DNA of 64,000 nucleotides from Ganoderma boninense. Lineage: Eukaryota > Basidiomycota > Agaricomycetes > Polyporales > Polyporaceae. Where the stretch lies: assembly GCA_002900995.3 (NCBI GenBank), contig CM035307.1, positions 4,456,632 through 4,520,631 of the forward strand, written 5' to 3'. The translations under genes and the position numbers were made by a program. Positions 23,602-35,200 of this stretch are shown here, piece by piece. Below the pieces are notes generated by a model, which searched no databases, was not told the DNA's origin, and was given only the letters and a program-made list of their open reading frames with translations. Numbering within the stretch: the stretch's first letter is position 1; every line of letters begins with the position of its first letter.

Positions 23602-26089
23602 TCACGTGTGCGCAGTGATTTTATCATCTCCCGCATGCAAAATAGATATACTGTACACAGAGTCCTTCACAGCTTCAGAGCGACGAGGATGAAGGAGACG
23701 GTTCCTGGGGCCTGCGGCAGGAGAAATCACGGGAGCGTGCGACGAGTCTACGCCTTCCCTGTGGGTCGGCGGATCCGACGCGGATCGTGAGTTAGCCACG
23801 AGGCTCCGCAATTTTAGTTTTCGCTCACCTTGACTTCGTATATGCATGTCGGAGAGCTGAAGGGACACAATATTTTCGCTGTCCAGGTTCCTTCCTGACA
23901 TTGAGCGTAGATCCGGACGAGGTCCTGTGGCAGTTCCGAAGATCTCCACGCCGAAAGGGCTCGAGGCGGCTTCTCTCAGAGATTGCCTGGTGTTCAGCCT
24001 GTGCAGGAGTGTAAGTCTACGGTTTCGGCAGTGATGATTTGGGATCGTACGCGGCGAGAAGGGTGTTGGTGTACACTGAGGACGAGTCAGAAAGGAAGTG
24101 TTAGCTGGAACGACATGCAGCTTGAAATTGACGGTGGGCCCACCCACATTTGGTGGCGACGAAGGAGAGGGCGATGTATATCATATTGTTTGGGTGCGTG
24201 GAAGTCTGGATGTTGAGGTCGATATCGCGTGAGTCCGACATGCAGTATTGAATAAAGATGCGAGCACGGCGGTGTAGGACTTACGAATAGGAAGAGGACC
24301 AGCATGCATGCGCTAGCGGCACTTGCTATGAGCCTCCGCACTACAATCGTAGTACCCCGGGCCGTCCGTGGAAAGTGTTACGGTACCTTGTGAGTAGCCC
24401 TGCGCTTCTCGTGAGGCCGCGAGACTGGTACTCGAACCCGTACTGCAATGCAATGCTTACCGTTGGTGATCGTGTATAGGATCAGGATGTCCATCAACGA
24501 GTCTGTCCTAGACTCTCACAATATCTCATCCATGCAGCCTTGAGTTATGGAGAGAGAATCACTGACCTCTTGATCCCGCTTCTGCTCCGGTGGAGGGAGA
24601 GGGTAAGCATAGCTGTCAATATACAATCTGCCGCGATGGCCATGGCAGCCGCGACTGCAACCATCCACTACGCGCCGAGGACACCAAACCAAACCGATCA
24701 ACTTGAATGCCGTTACATGACAATGAGACAGCGGACGGACTTACGGGGTGAGTGACTATGCCTGCGGTTGGCGGCGTTGCGATGCTTCAAGTTCGAACCA
24801 ATGGCACCGGCGACTCAGATTTTACTTTGAATTTGACGCAGGTGCTCGGGTCTCCACCCACCTATCGATCGTAGAACCTGTCGGGCAGTGAGCGATATCA
24901 GCGAGAGAACGGCAAGTCGACGCTGATTCGAGCCCTCTGACCTAGCGAAAAGCCTGCTCTCGGAGTGTTCCGAGTCAATGGGCGACGACGAGTTATTGTT
25001 GATGTGTCAGGGGCTGCTTACCGAATTCGCCGAGCAGCAGGATAGCCTTCGGATACCGTGGTGTCAGCAGAACGAAGAAATGATGATGCATCGTGACGAG
25101 TGCCTACCACAAATATTGCCCATCCCCGGTACTGTTTCCCGACTGTAATTAAAAATAATAAGTACACAGTTAAGTCAAAGACCGTAAAAATGGAAACTCG
25201 CAGATGTATGCGCGACGAACGAAAAATCTATGAACAGTTTAGATCGCGCATGTGTTAGAAATATCGAGCTCTGATACGAACGCTTGGGAGAGGACTATAA
25301 CAACGCCCTGATCATGAGATGCCCGTGAGCACCGGGAACGCGTTAATATAGAGATCTCACTCACTGACAACGTCGGGAGGACCTAGGTGCATTGTGAACA
25401 CAGCTACAGGGCATTGAAGAGGAATTCACACATACGTGGATGCTCCTGAGGTAATAATTGCTCACATCACGGGACGATATTCTGAAATGCGTCAGGAAGG
25501 CTCACAGGGGAATATGTGCCAAGGTAGATAAATCCGAGTACCCGGTGACTAGGAAGTAGTAGCTGCACAACTGTTATTGAACTCGAGCTGAACAGGCTTG
25601 AAGGATGATATTCTGTACGCACCAAGCCTGTATGCACAAGGCAGTATGAACGCCTTCGGCCGAGCTTGAATGCGTAGACACCATGAGTTATGGTACATGA
25701 GGTGAGCGAATGAAGAATGCGCTGCTCACACCACTAAGGCTACCTTGTTGGGGCGCAGTCAGCCAAGTGTGATTGGTCCAGGACATGATATGATCGAGCC
25801 CGGCGACTTACGAGCCATTTCAGCCATGAGCTGTCACCTGGAAAGGTCCGAAAGTATCGGAATGTTTGATGGACTATCCCGCCGAATAGACTGATGTGGC
25901 CGTAGTATAACGTTTTTACATTACGTAGCTCGTCTGAGAGAATAGTTCAGTGGATTGTACTTACATGAGGGAAAAGTAGGTCCCAAGAAGCGCGGCGCCG
26001 AATGTGCTGCTGAGAGAGAAACTCTCCGCAAGCCCGGAAGGCCCCGGGGGGGGTGCTAGAGTGCTCAGGTTGGTCGATACGCGATCCAT
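23602..26089 (-). CDS. DUF6534-type multipass membrane protein
   Basis: Fungal integral membrane protein of the DUF6534 type, about seven TM helices, role unknown. Exon 1 (26089-25965) encodes MDRVSTNLSTLAPPPGPSGL and the start of TM1 (TFGAALLGTYFSL). Exon 2 (25890-25812) gives LFGGIVHQTFRYFRTFPGDS and WLKWL, the family-typical loop after TM1, in phase. Further small exons follow: CSYYFLVTGYSDLSTL near 25570, DSLMDILILYTITN near 24485, and a hydrophobic segment (ASACMLVLFLF) near 24310. The signature end IALSFVATK-LYTNTLLA-ALNTRQSLRE (about 24180-23990) is split by two short introns. The hydrophilic tail (SSPFGVEIFG, NIVSLQLSD) ends at 23602 if the last intron-like GTGAGC is read through, or a little earlier otherwise. 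Exons between 25800 and 24500 are not fully resolved, so the coordinates are an envelope. Confidence 0.72.
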
Positions 26090-26953
26090 GATAGTAGTAT
26101 GGTGAGAGGGCCCGGCTTGTACGAAAGGAAGAGGGCCGCACGCACTTATATGCAGCAGTTGCCGCTCGGGTGCAGCGGCGTTGTGCGGAAGGTTGTGACT
26201 GCACCGCCCGCGCTCTGATGAGCCAACCACCCAACAGCGCGGTTGCTGACAGGCTGGTGTCAGTGTGGAATGCGGTGCGAAAGAAGTGCTTATTTTGTCG
26301 GATGTGAAGGCCTACTCGTCCAAGTAACGCCCCAAAATCACGCGGAGAGCACTCGACGAGATGCTTCGATCTTGACAGCATCGTGATCCTGACGCAATGC
26401 TGCTGAACAGGGCCCTTCTGGAAGATTTCTTTGGACGATGCTTGACCGGAGTGGAACATAGGCAAACTCACAGGTTTACAGTATCGAGACACATAGTGAA
26501 CATGTGTCGAAGCCGCATCCGGATCTCGCTCCGGCTCAAGTCTGACCGGAATCTGTGCGTACTCGCCATTGGCCACTGGGCGAAAGTGCAAGTTCCCAAA
26601 CGTCGGCCAGCATCAGCCTGTGCACAGCGGCACTTGGAAGACGTTATGTTTTCGGACGAACAGCGTCGGAGAATGGAGCGGAAAGGCACTTGGGTGACCC
26701 CAGTGAGAGGCTTTAAATTCAAGACGCAGAAACATCGCGCGCCGTCCTCTCATCTCTTTCTTTTTCCCCCCACTAGAGTCGTACCTCCGACTCAGCGCAC
26801 CCCACACTTATACCCTTCTACGAGGTGCGCCACTCCCCGATGATGCCCGTGCCCGGAACGACGCAGTCAGTATTTACTTGATTCATTTAAGTAAGTACAT
26901 GGCTATATTCAGCGACGCGCCATCTGCGCGTCAGAAAAGGTGAGCGCACCCGT
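26090..26953. other. Intergenic region left of the Gypsy element
   Basis: Upstream region of the DUF6534-type gene. A plus-strand open frame (26397-26843) has no recognisable motif and is not called as a gene. Confidence 0.35.
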
Positions 26954-26958
26954 ACTTA

Positions 26959-27176
26959 TGGAAGAAGGCTATAAGCCTCCAACACTCGGGCCTGGAATAG
27001 AACAGGAAAGAAGTCTGATATCGTGTAAGAGAAACTGTATGTACATGAGGAAATGTGTGTGCGTACCTGATATCGTGTAAGAGAAACTGGGGAACACGAT
27101 ATCAGGCCGCTGCAGGGTATATATGTGCGTACGTAACAGTGAGTGAAGTAATGTAAGGTGAAGAGTGAACCTTACA
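26959..27176 (-). repeat. Gypsy 3' LTR (left)
   Basis: 218 bp, TG...CA, preceded by target duplication ACTTA. It contains a 21-bp unit with core ACACGATATCAG twice (near 27013-27033 and 27066-27086). It differs from the right LTR at 27130 or the adjacent base (G here, A there). Confidence 0.95.
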
Positions 27177-27190
27177 CTCCTCCCCCCCAC
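27177..27190 (-). other. Gypsy polypurine tract
   Basis: On the minus strand TGGGGGGGAGGAG directly precedes the 3' LTR. This is the expected plus-strand primer site. Confidence 0.8.
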
Positions 27191-27203
27191 GAAAATTCGC
27201 ATG

Positions 27204-27515
27204 TCAGGGAGGAGGGAGAAGATCGCGTAGCTCGGGGTTGTGTAGTAAGTAAGTATCGAGAGCAGCAAGGTCGCGACATTCAGCGCCAGGTAACCAGGAG
27301 TCATGGGAGGATGGGAAGTCTTTCCAATGAACCAGGAAACGGAAACCGCGGCCACGACGTTGATGGTCCAGGATAGATTCAACTTCTTGTTCTTCGACAC
27401 CATTTTCGGTGACGATGGGGGCAGGGGGATGAAAAGCGCGAGAGGGGAAAAGGGAGTCATTGTTCGGCAGGTAACGTTTAAGAAGAGAGGCGTGGAACGT
27501 AGGGAAGATTTTCAT
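27204..27515 (-). pseudogene. Gypsy C-terminal chromodomain fragment, left of the hAT insertion
   Basis: Continues the integrase tail (PTFHASLLKRYLPN) into a chromodomain: EVESILDHQRRGRGFRFLVH, then WKDFPSSHDSWLP, ending at 27204. In this family the chromodomain directs integration to heterochromatin. Across the hAT, after one copy of the duplication is discounted, the frame is continuous. Confidence 0.88.
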
Positions 27516-27519
27516 AGTG

Positions 27520-27770
27520 TTGCAGGGTCCGGTCCGGTCCCGGTCCTCAAGGTAATTTCTCGAGGACTGGGGACCGAGGACCGGACAGGACTGCCCATGG
27601 TTTGAAGGACCGAGGACAGGACTGCAGTCCGTAAAGGACCGAATAGGACTGCAGTCCTGTCCCCAGTCCGGACTGGTCCTGGACCGCATATCGGTCCTGG
27701 ACTGGTCCTCACCAGTCCTGGACCAGTCCTTGGTGGTCCTAGATCGATCCGAGACTTGTATTTACATAGG
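27520..27770. repeat. hAT left subterminal repeat array
   Basis: Dense short repeats of the type GGTCCGGTCC, GGACCGAGGAC and CAGTCCTGGACC in both orientations, restricted to about 250 bp inside the terminus. Such arrays are transposase-binding sites in hAT elements. Confidence 0.8.
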
Positions 27771-27838
27771 TAGACAGTGCAACACATGTATTCTATCATA
27801 GATGGCTACAAATATCAGATACGGGGACATTTCAACTA

Positions 27839-30800
27839 CTAGTCGGAGCCGAGAGCCTCATCCTCCGTGTCCGAGGGAAGGAGCGCGGCTTGAGTCTCCA
27901 TAGCAGTGAAGGTGTTGATGTACAAGTCTTGAGCCTTCTCCTCATTGACACGCGCGAAGTCTGGAATTGACCGCATCCAATGGTACTTTAAGCATTCAAT
28001 TTGCTCAAAGAGGTCGGGGTCGAGACGTGAACGGCGATCTGTTGCAACCTCCTTAGCGCGGGAGAAGAGGGATTCTGCGCCAACCGAAGCCGCCGCAATA
28101 GGCAGGATGTCGAGAGCCATGCGCGCCAGGGTAGGATAGATTTTGACTTGTTTCTAATAACAATTCAAAACATCGTCAGCACCAGCTTGTGAGTGTGGGT
28201 ACAGCATAACGTAAAGGCTCACCGACCACCATTCAACTGTATCTGTCTCCTTCGTCACGTCCGGGTCGAGATACTCCAGGTACTTTGTAAGTTCATGCTT
28301 CCAGCCTCCCTGTGATGACGACGACTGGAGGCGCCACAACCGGTCACGGTCGTAATCGTCCTCGGCGTCCTCGGCTTCCCCACTAGATGGAGCTGCATCG
28401 CCATCCGGGACCGCCTCTTTTGAAGCAGGGGGCTGACCAAGTCGTTTTGGCCAATACTTTTCCATCTGGATGGGTATAGAACAGGTCAGAATGGTATATC
28501 ATGGTCAAGAGACAAGAACACATAACTTACAGCAGTGTCGACGACTTCACGGGCATGCAGCTTCCAGTTGCGAGCATTGGGTTCACCGGCTGCCAGGTCC
28601 GCGAGGTACTCGTCTTCACCACCCCATTGACGGTCGATGTAGTCGAGCTTGTAGTACAGATGCAACACTTAAAATATCGTATCAGCAAAATGACGAGTGC
28701 AGCGCCGGGTCACTGAGCCGTGAGCAGCTCAACTCTGAGGCATTGACGCAGAAGTACATGGTGGCCAGAGCCGCCGTACCCCGGTTAGACTGTGAGAGAG
28801 GCCAGAGATACGTACGCAAGGCAAGAATGTACACGTCAGTGTTGTCCAACTTCTTGTAGTACTTGTTCAGCTTCTCAAGACCCGCTCGCAGGGCATCATG
28901 GTAGATTGCGTACTTGTTGCTGTGAAGCTTCGACTCCCAGCGCGATGCGAGGGACTCGATCGTGGGGATGACTTGATGCAAGGTTGGGATGCGCGTGCTC
29001 GAACACACTTGGTGGTACCTGTCAGCATCCTGTGATGTTGCGAGCCATGATAGCGATCACAACAATTGAATGTCAGCATAGTGCACCTTCTGTCATGAAT
29101 ACCGATACGTAGTGGGGACCGTACCTCAAGGATCTCTGAAAGAAGACGAACACGTTTCCACTGCGCGTCTGTGAGCACAAACGCAGCCCACGGAATGTGC
29201 TTCGTGGGCATTCCCTTCCTTTTGATCGTAGTAATAGGTCCAAAGCGCACGTCGGCGGTGAGAGCGAAAGAGTCGACTTCCTGTAAGTGGACAAGTGAGC
29301 GTACGTAAATGACCATGCCATGCCAATTTGCAGAGACGACCGTCAACGACGTACCTTGCGCAGGTCATACACGCGCTCCGTCATTCCGAACGCGCTGCCC
29401 CAGCGTGTGTTGTTGTGCACTATCAGGGCTAGGGCCTTCGTGCGCGTGCCTCCTTCCAACTGAAGGTCCTCGAAAACCTGCTTACGTTGTCCTGATGCTT
29501 GAATCTGGGTGACGCACGTCGCAGCAATGTGTACCAAAGTCAAGACTTCATGCACGGCGTGTAGAATCGAAGATGTGATGCTTACCTTGATGATGAGTGT
29601 CCGGATCACGGCAATCACGTCCATGCCACCGTTCACAAGGCTTTGAGGGTCGCTGGGGTCGTAATCCCAGATGGCCTGCTTGTTTTCGGCAATCGCTACT
29701 TGTGTGATCTTCCCCATAAAGTCTTCTATGCTAAGCTGAATGATGTGGCCGAAACATCTTTGCAAATGAGTGTCAGCAAGGAACAGAGCGCAATAGACCA
29801 CATTACTCACCCGAGAGTGTTGCTTGTGGCCTTGAAATTGCCAAGCACTCCCCGTCGCGAGAGACGTGACTGCACTTCCCTCGCTGCTGTGCCGTTGTTG
29901 GATGCGTTGTCGTTCGTGATGTATCCCAGCTAACAACAATGCCACCGTCCACGCAGAGACGTTAGTGATGATCAGTAAATGTCTACGAGTGTACATACCT
30001 TGCTGTGCGTCCGCGACGTGACCCCAGCCCTGTCGAGGAGTCCTACGAAGTATCGTCCGAGGTTTTCGCCATCGTGCTTCCCAAATATCTTGCGAAAAGC
30101 GCCAACCTCATCCCGAAACACCCAAGCACCGTCTGCCCGGACCTGAATCCACTGAAGGAGCATCCCCATGATGGGGTCGGATGTATGCGGCACGGTCCAC
30201 ATGTCCCAGAGAGCACTGACATTGCCGGGTGCTGCGGCGATGTCGTCCTTGAGCGTGCCAAGAAAGTCGACAAATTCGTTGGAGATTTTGACACGGATGG
30301 TCGCACGAGACGGGAGCTCTGACTTCCTAGTGGTCGGGCGCATGGTCACCAGACAGTTCCGGAATGACTTGTCGTCAGCAACAGCAAGAGGCTAGAAAAA
30401 GAGCAGCAGAAGCAGCAGAGAGGACGGTTAGCGTCGGAGCGAGTGTGATGAGTCGACGGCCGCACTGGCACCATGGTCGGTGGTGACGGGGGACAGGGAG
30501 GCGTGGATGGATGTGACGTACTTGGTCACTGCAGACGACAAATCGGGTCACAGAGTTCACAATCCCCTCGCGCGAGAAGGTTTTCGGAGCCTGAACTTTA
30601 ACGACGACGTTGTCCAACGTCGTCTGTGCCCCCTGTTCGCCGTTCGCCTCCTTCTCCTTCGCCTTCTGAGCAGCAAGGATTTCCTTCGGGACGGCAAGCC
30701 AGTTCTCCTCCAGCCCCACCTCTTCGCACCGCTTCTTGTACTCTGGGTAGTGCTCCGCTTGGATGTGACGACGACAAGTCGAGTTGCCTCCTGTGTACCA

Positions 30801-31544
30801 TCCCGCTACGTCTCCCTTGCGTTTGATAACTTTCTTGTCATCCCTATCGCCCTGGTGAGTCCTCACTGCCCTCGAATAGGTCAACAGTTGGCTGACTTAC
30901 CGGCAAATCAGGCACCATCGCCCTTTCTCTGGCTTTTCCCCCTGCCCGCGATCGACCATCCACGTTTCTGGCGGGTCGGTGAAGAGCGTCCGAAGATCCC
31001 TAGCCTGCTCGACTTTTAGTTGAGTCTTCCCCTTCGTCGTGAGTTCGGGCCCGCTCGACTCCGAGTCGCTGTCGGATATCTGAAGGTACGTAAGTCCAAC
31101 TGCATATTCCACATACACTGATTGACGCACGGTGATAGCCTCCTTGGCACCATTCCCAGCAGCCATCGCCTTCCCCTTCCCTGTTCCCTTCCCTTTCGCC
31201 TTCCCTTTCGCCTTGACAACCTCGGCTTCATCATCAGCAGTACTCCCCTCCTTGTCGCTCTCTTCGGCAAGCGCTGCCCGGATCTTCGACTTCTTGTGCT
31301 GCGCCTTCCGTTTCTTCGCAGCTGCTCTCTTCTCGGCGTCGAGTTTCTCCTTTTTCTTGGTCGCCTTTGGGGCTCGCCCACTCCTGGTCACCTTGACCTC
31401 CTCCTCTGAGCTGGAACGCTCTTCACCGCTGCTTCCATCTGCGTCCGAAAATGCGCTCCCAGCATCATCATCTCGCTTCCGTTTCGAGCCTCCTGCGGTA
31501 CGCGCCTGTGTCTCGTTCCCGGTCATGCCACCTTTCAGAGCCAA
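27839..31544 (-). CDS. hAT transposase (BED-type zinc finger, RNase H-like, hAT dimerisation domain)
   Basis: Cut-and-paste transposase with several short introns. Exon 1 (31544 to 30901) is Lys/Ser/Glu-rich and ends in WCLIC. The next exon supplies STCRRHIQAEHYPEY, completing a BED-like C2H2 finger for TIR binding. Then come KISNEFVDFLGTLKDDIA and SDPIMGMLLQWI (30300-30100), YITNDNASNN (29925, second catalytic Asp region), GCFGHIIQLSIEDFMG (29745), NNTRWGSAFGMTERV (29400), KLHSNKYAIYHDALRAGLE (28900) and KLDYIDRQWGGEDE (28620). The C-terminal dimerisation block (ARMALDILPIAAASVGAESL, FSRAKEVATDRRSRL, IECLKYHWMRS) ends at the stop at 27839. The Glu of GAESLFS is the family catalytic or structural acid. 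Splice sites were located for several but not all introns, so treat the span as an envelope. No internal stop inside the recognised exons was noticed. Confidence 0.88.
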
Positions 31545-31784
31545 GTGTGAGAGTTTAGAGCGTCCGTCAGGTCGGAACGTTTGTGCGAAATAACAGTGAA
31601 GAGACTCCTCCCAGTGCCAGTGTAGAATCTACGATCTGTATATTACTCAACTCCGAAACTGTACAGTTCTCGTGCCTGATCTGTCCAAGAGCATTCCACG
31701 TGTGCCAACGTGTGCCAACGACGGCCAAAAATAACTGAAGAAATATTCACTGATGCAGGAGCTCAGTAGCTTGTGGCGATGCAT

Positions 31785-31985
31785 CCGAGGACCAGTCCTC
31801 TGGCGGCGAGGAGGACCAGTCCAGACCTGGTCCTCGTCGGTCCTTCCATACCTTCAACAGCATGAGGACCGGGACCGGGACTGAGGACAGGACCGCCGTT
31901 TTTGCGGTCCCAGTCCTGTCCTATTACCCTCGGTCCCGGTCTTTTCTCCGGTCCTGGACTAGTCCTAGGACCGGACCCTGCAACA
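31785..31985. repeat. hAT right subterminal repeat array
   Basis: Same class of GGACCGG / CCAGTCC / GGTCCTG motifs as the left end, in about 200 bp next to the right terminus. Confidence 0.8.
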
Positions 31986-31988
31986 CTA

Positions 31989-32219
31989 GATTTTCATAGA
32001 GGAGGGAAGGTCAAGGGTGTAGGCAGAAGACTCGGGGAAAGAGCGGATGATACGGTAAGGGCCGTCAAAGCGGACCATGAATTTGGCAACTCGATTGTCA
32101 CCGCATTGCATGTAGGCCCGTCGACGGTGGAAGGTGGATAGGAGGACGAGGTCACCAACAGCATAATGAGGGTCGTCAGTGTTGGAACGTGGATTTTGGG
32201 CAAGCGAGCGCTTGCTCAC
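31989..32219 (-). pseudogene. Gypsy integrase C-terminal fragment, right of the hAT insertion
   Basis: Minus-strand reading NTDDPHYAVGDLVLLST, KFMVRFDGPYRI and AYTLDLPSSMKI is the GPY/F-type integrase tail. It is out of frame with the pol frame that ends at 32216 and is cut by the hAT element at the 8-bp duplication. Confidence 0.85.
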
Positions 32220-35200
32220 CGGGAGTTTCCGATGTAGGATACAGCGTGGGATTGTATGTTTTCGTACTCATCCGTTTGCCTCTGTACCACGACGATGGTA
32301 CAGGACAACCGGAATATACTCACTTCTGCTGCTCTGCTCGACCTCCAACGGTTTTTCCAACAGTCAGTGCAACCACGATTGGCGGCGCACATCTGTGCGA
32401 GCTTCGCAGCAGCGAGGTTGTCCTGAGCCTCCATGACGTCGGTGTCGATTCGACGGATGACGTCGGCAGCGCGGTCAGCATCCAGCGAGTCAGATCCAGC
32501 GGCGGCAGTGGAGACGTCGGACTCGAAGAGCGGGGGGAGTACACGAGGCTGGCGGCCGAGGTGGAGTTGGAAGCGCGAGAAGCCGGTGGAGGCATTGGTG
32601 GCCGACATGAGGGCAAAACGGACACAGGGCAGCGCGCGTACCCAGCCACGCTGATTGCGAGCCACGTGGTAGCGCAGGGCCTGGACGACAGTTTTGTTTG
32701 TGCGCTCGGAGCTGCCATCGGATTGTGGGTGAAAGGAGGTGGACATTTTTAGATGTACGCCGGATAACTTGTGTAGCGCCTTCCAGAACGCTGACACGAA
32801 GAGTTTGTCCCGGTCGGAGACGATTTCGGTTGGCAGACCGTTCTCGCAGTACCAATGATCAAAGAATTGTACTGGGAACTCGTCGCTGGTGATATCTGTC
32901 CGAGTGGGGATGAGGCGGATGTCGGCACCAAGGCGGTCTGTCACCGTAGCAATGCAGTCGAAGCCATCATCTTCAGGCAATTTGCCGATGAAGTCGATCG
33001 TGATGGCGTCGCCGCGCGCGTCAGGGACGGGGAGGGGGTGGAGAGGACCCAGAGGCTTGGTGGTGGGGCTTTTGTTACACTGACAGTCCTCGCAGGAGGG
33101 GATGTACATTTGCGCCAGTTCCTTGCGCATGTGTGGCCAATAGTAAGTGTCACGGAGGAAAGCATATGATTTTTCGAAGCTGAAGTGACCGAGGGCATCG
33201 TGAGCGCATCGGAACAGGCCTTCGCGAACGTTGGCGATACGCGGAATGGCGAGGCGGTCTCCAACAAAGAGGAGACCATCACGTTCGGTGATGCCAAGGG
33301 TCCCAACGTTTTCACGCAGGCATACACACCATTTGTCCTTGGGATAGCCACCACGAATGGCGTTCAGCCAGCCGGGATCTGTAGCAACTCGCAGCGACCC
33401 GGGCATGACAGCACAGGGCGCGTCAGGGGCGGGGTCAGGGCGATCACGAACTGAGCGTGTCACTGCGCGGAGGTCAGCGACAGACGCACAGGTCAGTGGG
33501 TCCACAACAGGTACATCTGGGAAGATGCGTGAGAGGGCATCAGCGACGACGTTGTCCTCGCCTTTGATGTACCTGATGGCGAAGTCGTATTGACCGAGGA
33601 ATTCCTGCCAGCGGGACTGACGGCGAGAGAGGTTCTTCTGGTGGGAAAAGTTCTCGAGGGTGCGATGGTCGGTGTAGACGGTGAAAGGGACGCCGAGAAG
33701 GTCGACACACCACTTTTCGAGAGCACGTACAATGGCGAGAAGTTCCTTTTCGTGGACGGGGTAGTTCAGTTCAGCGCCAGTGAGAGGTGCGGATTCAAAG
33801 GCGACCGGGCGGGCAGATTCGAGTGTGAGGCCGAAAGAGAGCATCGCCCCGGTACGAAAATCACTGGCATCACAGGAGACGAAGATGGAGTTGGAGTCCA
33901 ACGTGTCGTGGTCGACAACGGTGAGGCAGTCGCGACTGCAAACAAGGGATTTGATGCGATCAAAGGCAGTTTGGTGGTCCAGGTTCCAACCAGGCCAGGA
34001 CTTGTCTGCATCTTTGGAGGTGAGAGGGTTGAGGACGCGTGTATACTCAGCGAGATTGGGGAGGAACGCGGCAAGGTAGCGGACAAGTCCGAGGAATGAG
34101 CGAACATGTGAGGCAGTGCGAGGAATGGGCCATTGCATGATCTTCTCAACCTTTTTGCTGTCAGGTTCAATGCCACGTTGAGAGATGTGGTGGCCAAGGA
34201 AATCGACCTCGAGGAGGAAAAGGTCAGTTTTCTTGTCGGACACAAAAAGGGAAGCAGTGCGGAGAGCGAGTAAGATCGTCTCGACATTTCGACGATGTTC
34301 GTCAAGAGTTTGCGACCAGATGATGATGTCGTCAAGATAGATGTGGCAGATTTTTCCGATGTAGGGTCGGAGTGCATTGTTCATGCAACGCTGATGCGTG
34401 GAAGGCGCGTTACGACAGCCTTGAGGCATAACTGTCCACTCGAAGAGGCCGAAAGGGGTAGTGACGGCAGTGTATTTGACATCATTGGGGTGGACCCTCG
34501 TCTGGAAGAACGAGTTAGTCATGTCGAGTTTGCCCCAGATCTTGCCTTTCGCGCAGTCAGTGAGGATGTCACTAATGCGAGGAAGGGGATGCATGTCGGA
34601 AACAGTGTTGGCGTTGAGGATTCGGTAATCGTTGACCCAGCGGGGTTTCGCCGCGGGGTCAGTTTTGGGGACAAGGAAGGCAGGTGATGCGAAAGGACTG
34701 TCGGAAGGACGAATGCGGCCTGCTGCAAGATGTTCGTCAAGGAGGGTCTTCCAGACATCGCGGTATTTTTTTGGACAATCGTATTGGCGGCAAGAGATGA
34801 CGAGGTTTGCGTCTTTGAGAATGAAGCGATGGTAGACGTCGGCGGGAAGGCGGTCAATGTGTGGAATGTCCGGGGGAAAGCAGTCTGCGAACTTGGCTTT
34901 CATGGCCAAGTTCTTGGCGCGAAGGACCTCCAAGGTCGCGAGTTCCTCCACTCGGACACGGACGGCATTCACGGCGAAGGCTAAAGCGTCTACGGCGCAG
35001 TTGTCAGCAACAGTACAGCGGGCAGCAGTGCGCTCGGTAAGTTCTCGAAGGAAGACACGGTGTTGCAGTCTAGCAGAGCCGTCAGCGACGATGGCAGCTT
35101 CGCGTGAGGCCGCACGTCGTTGATGAGGGGAAGAGTGGTGTGTTACTGGGGATGGTGGGGAAGGGGCAGGTTTGAGGAGGTCAAGGCCAGACCGCTTGTC

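Larger units (their letters stand above)
27516..31988 (-). mobile_element. hAT-superfamily DNA transposon nested in the Gypsy element
   Basis: 4473-bp element flanked by the 8-bp target duplication GATTTTCA (27508-27515 and 31989-31996), the hallmark length of hAT insertions. Terminal inverted repeats are perfect over 21 bp, starting TAGTGTTGCAGGG. Inside each end lie arrays of GGACCGG/GGACTGG-type subterminal repeats. It carries a complete-looking hAT transposase on the minus strand. The duplication and termini are undamaged, so the insertion is recent, later than the Gypsy insertion itself, and the element may be autonomous. Confidence 0.96.

Noticed and set aside
25947..26591. Minus-strand 214-codon frame upstream of the DUF6534-type gene
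   Set aside because: It overlaps exon 1 in another frame. The family-like start (MDRVSTNLS) and the phase with exon 2 support the shorter model.
33590..34099. Plus-strand frames within the Gypsy pol region
   Set aside because: Antisense of RT and RNase H coding sequence.
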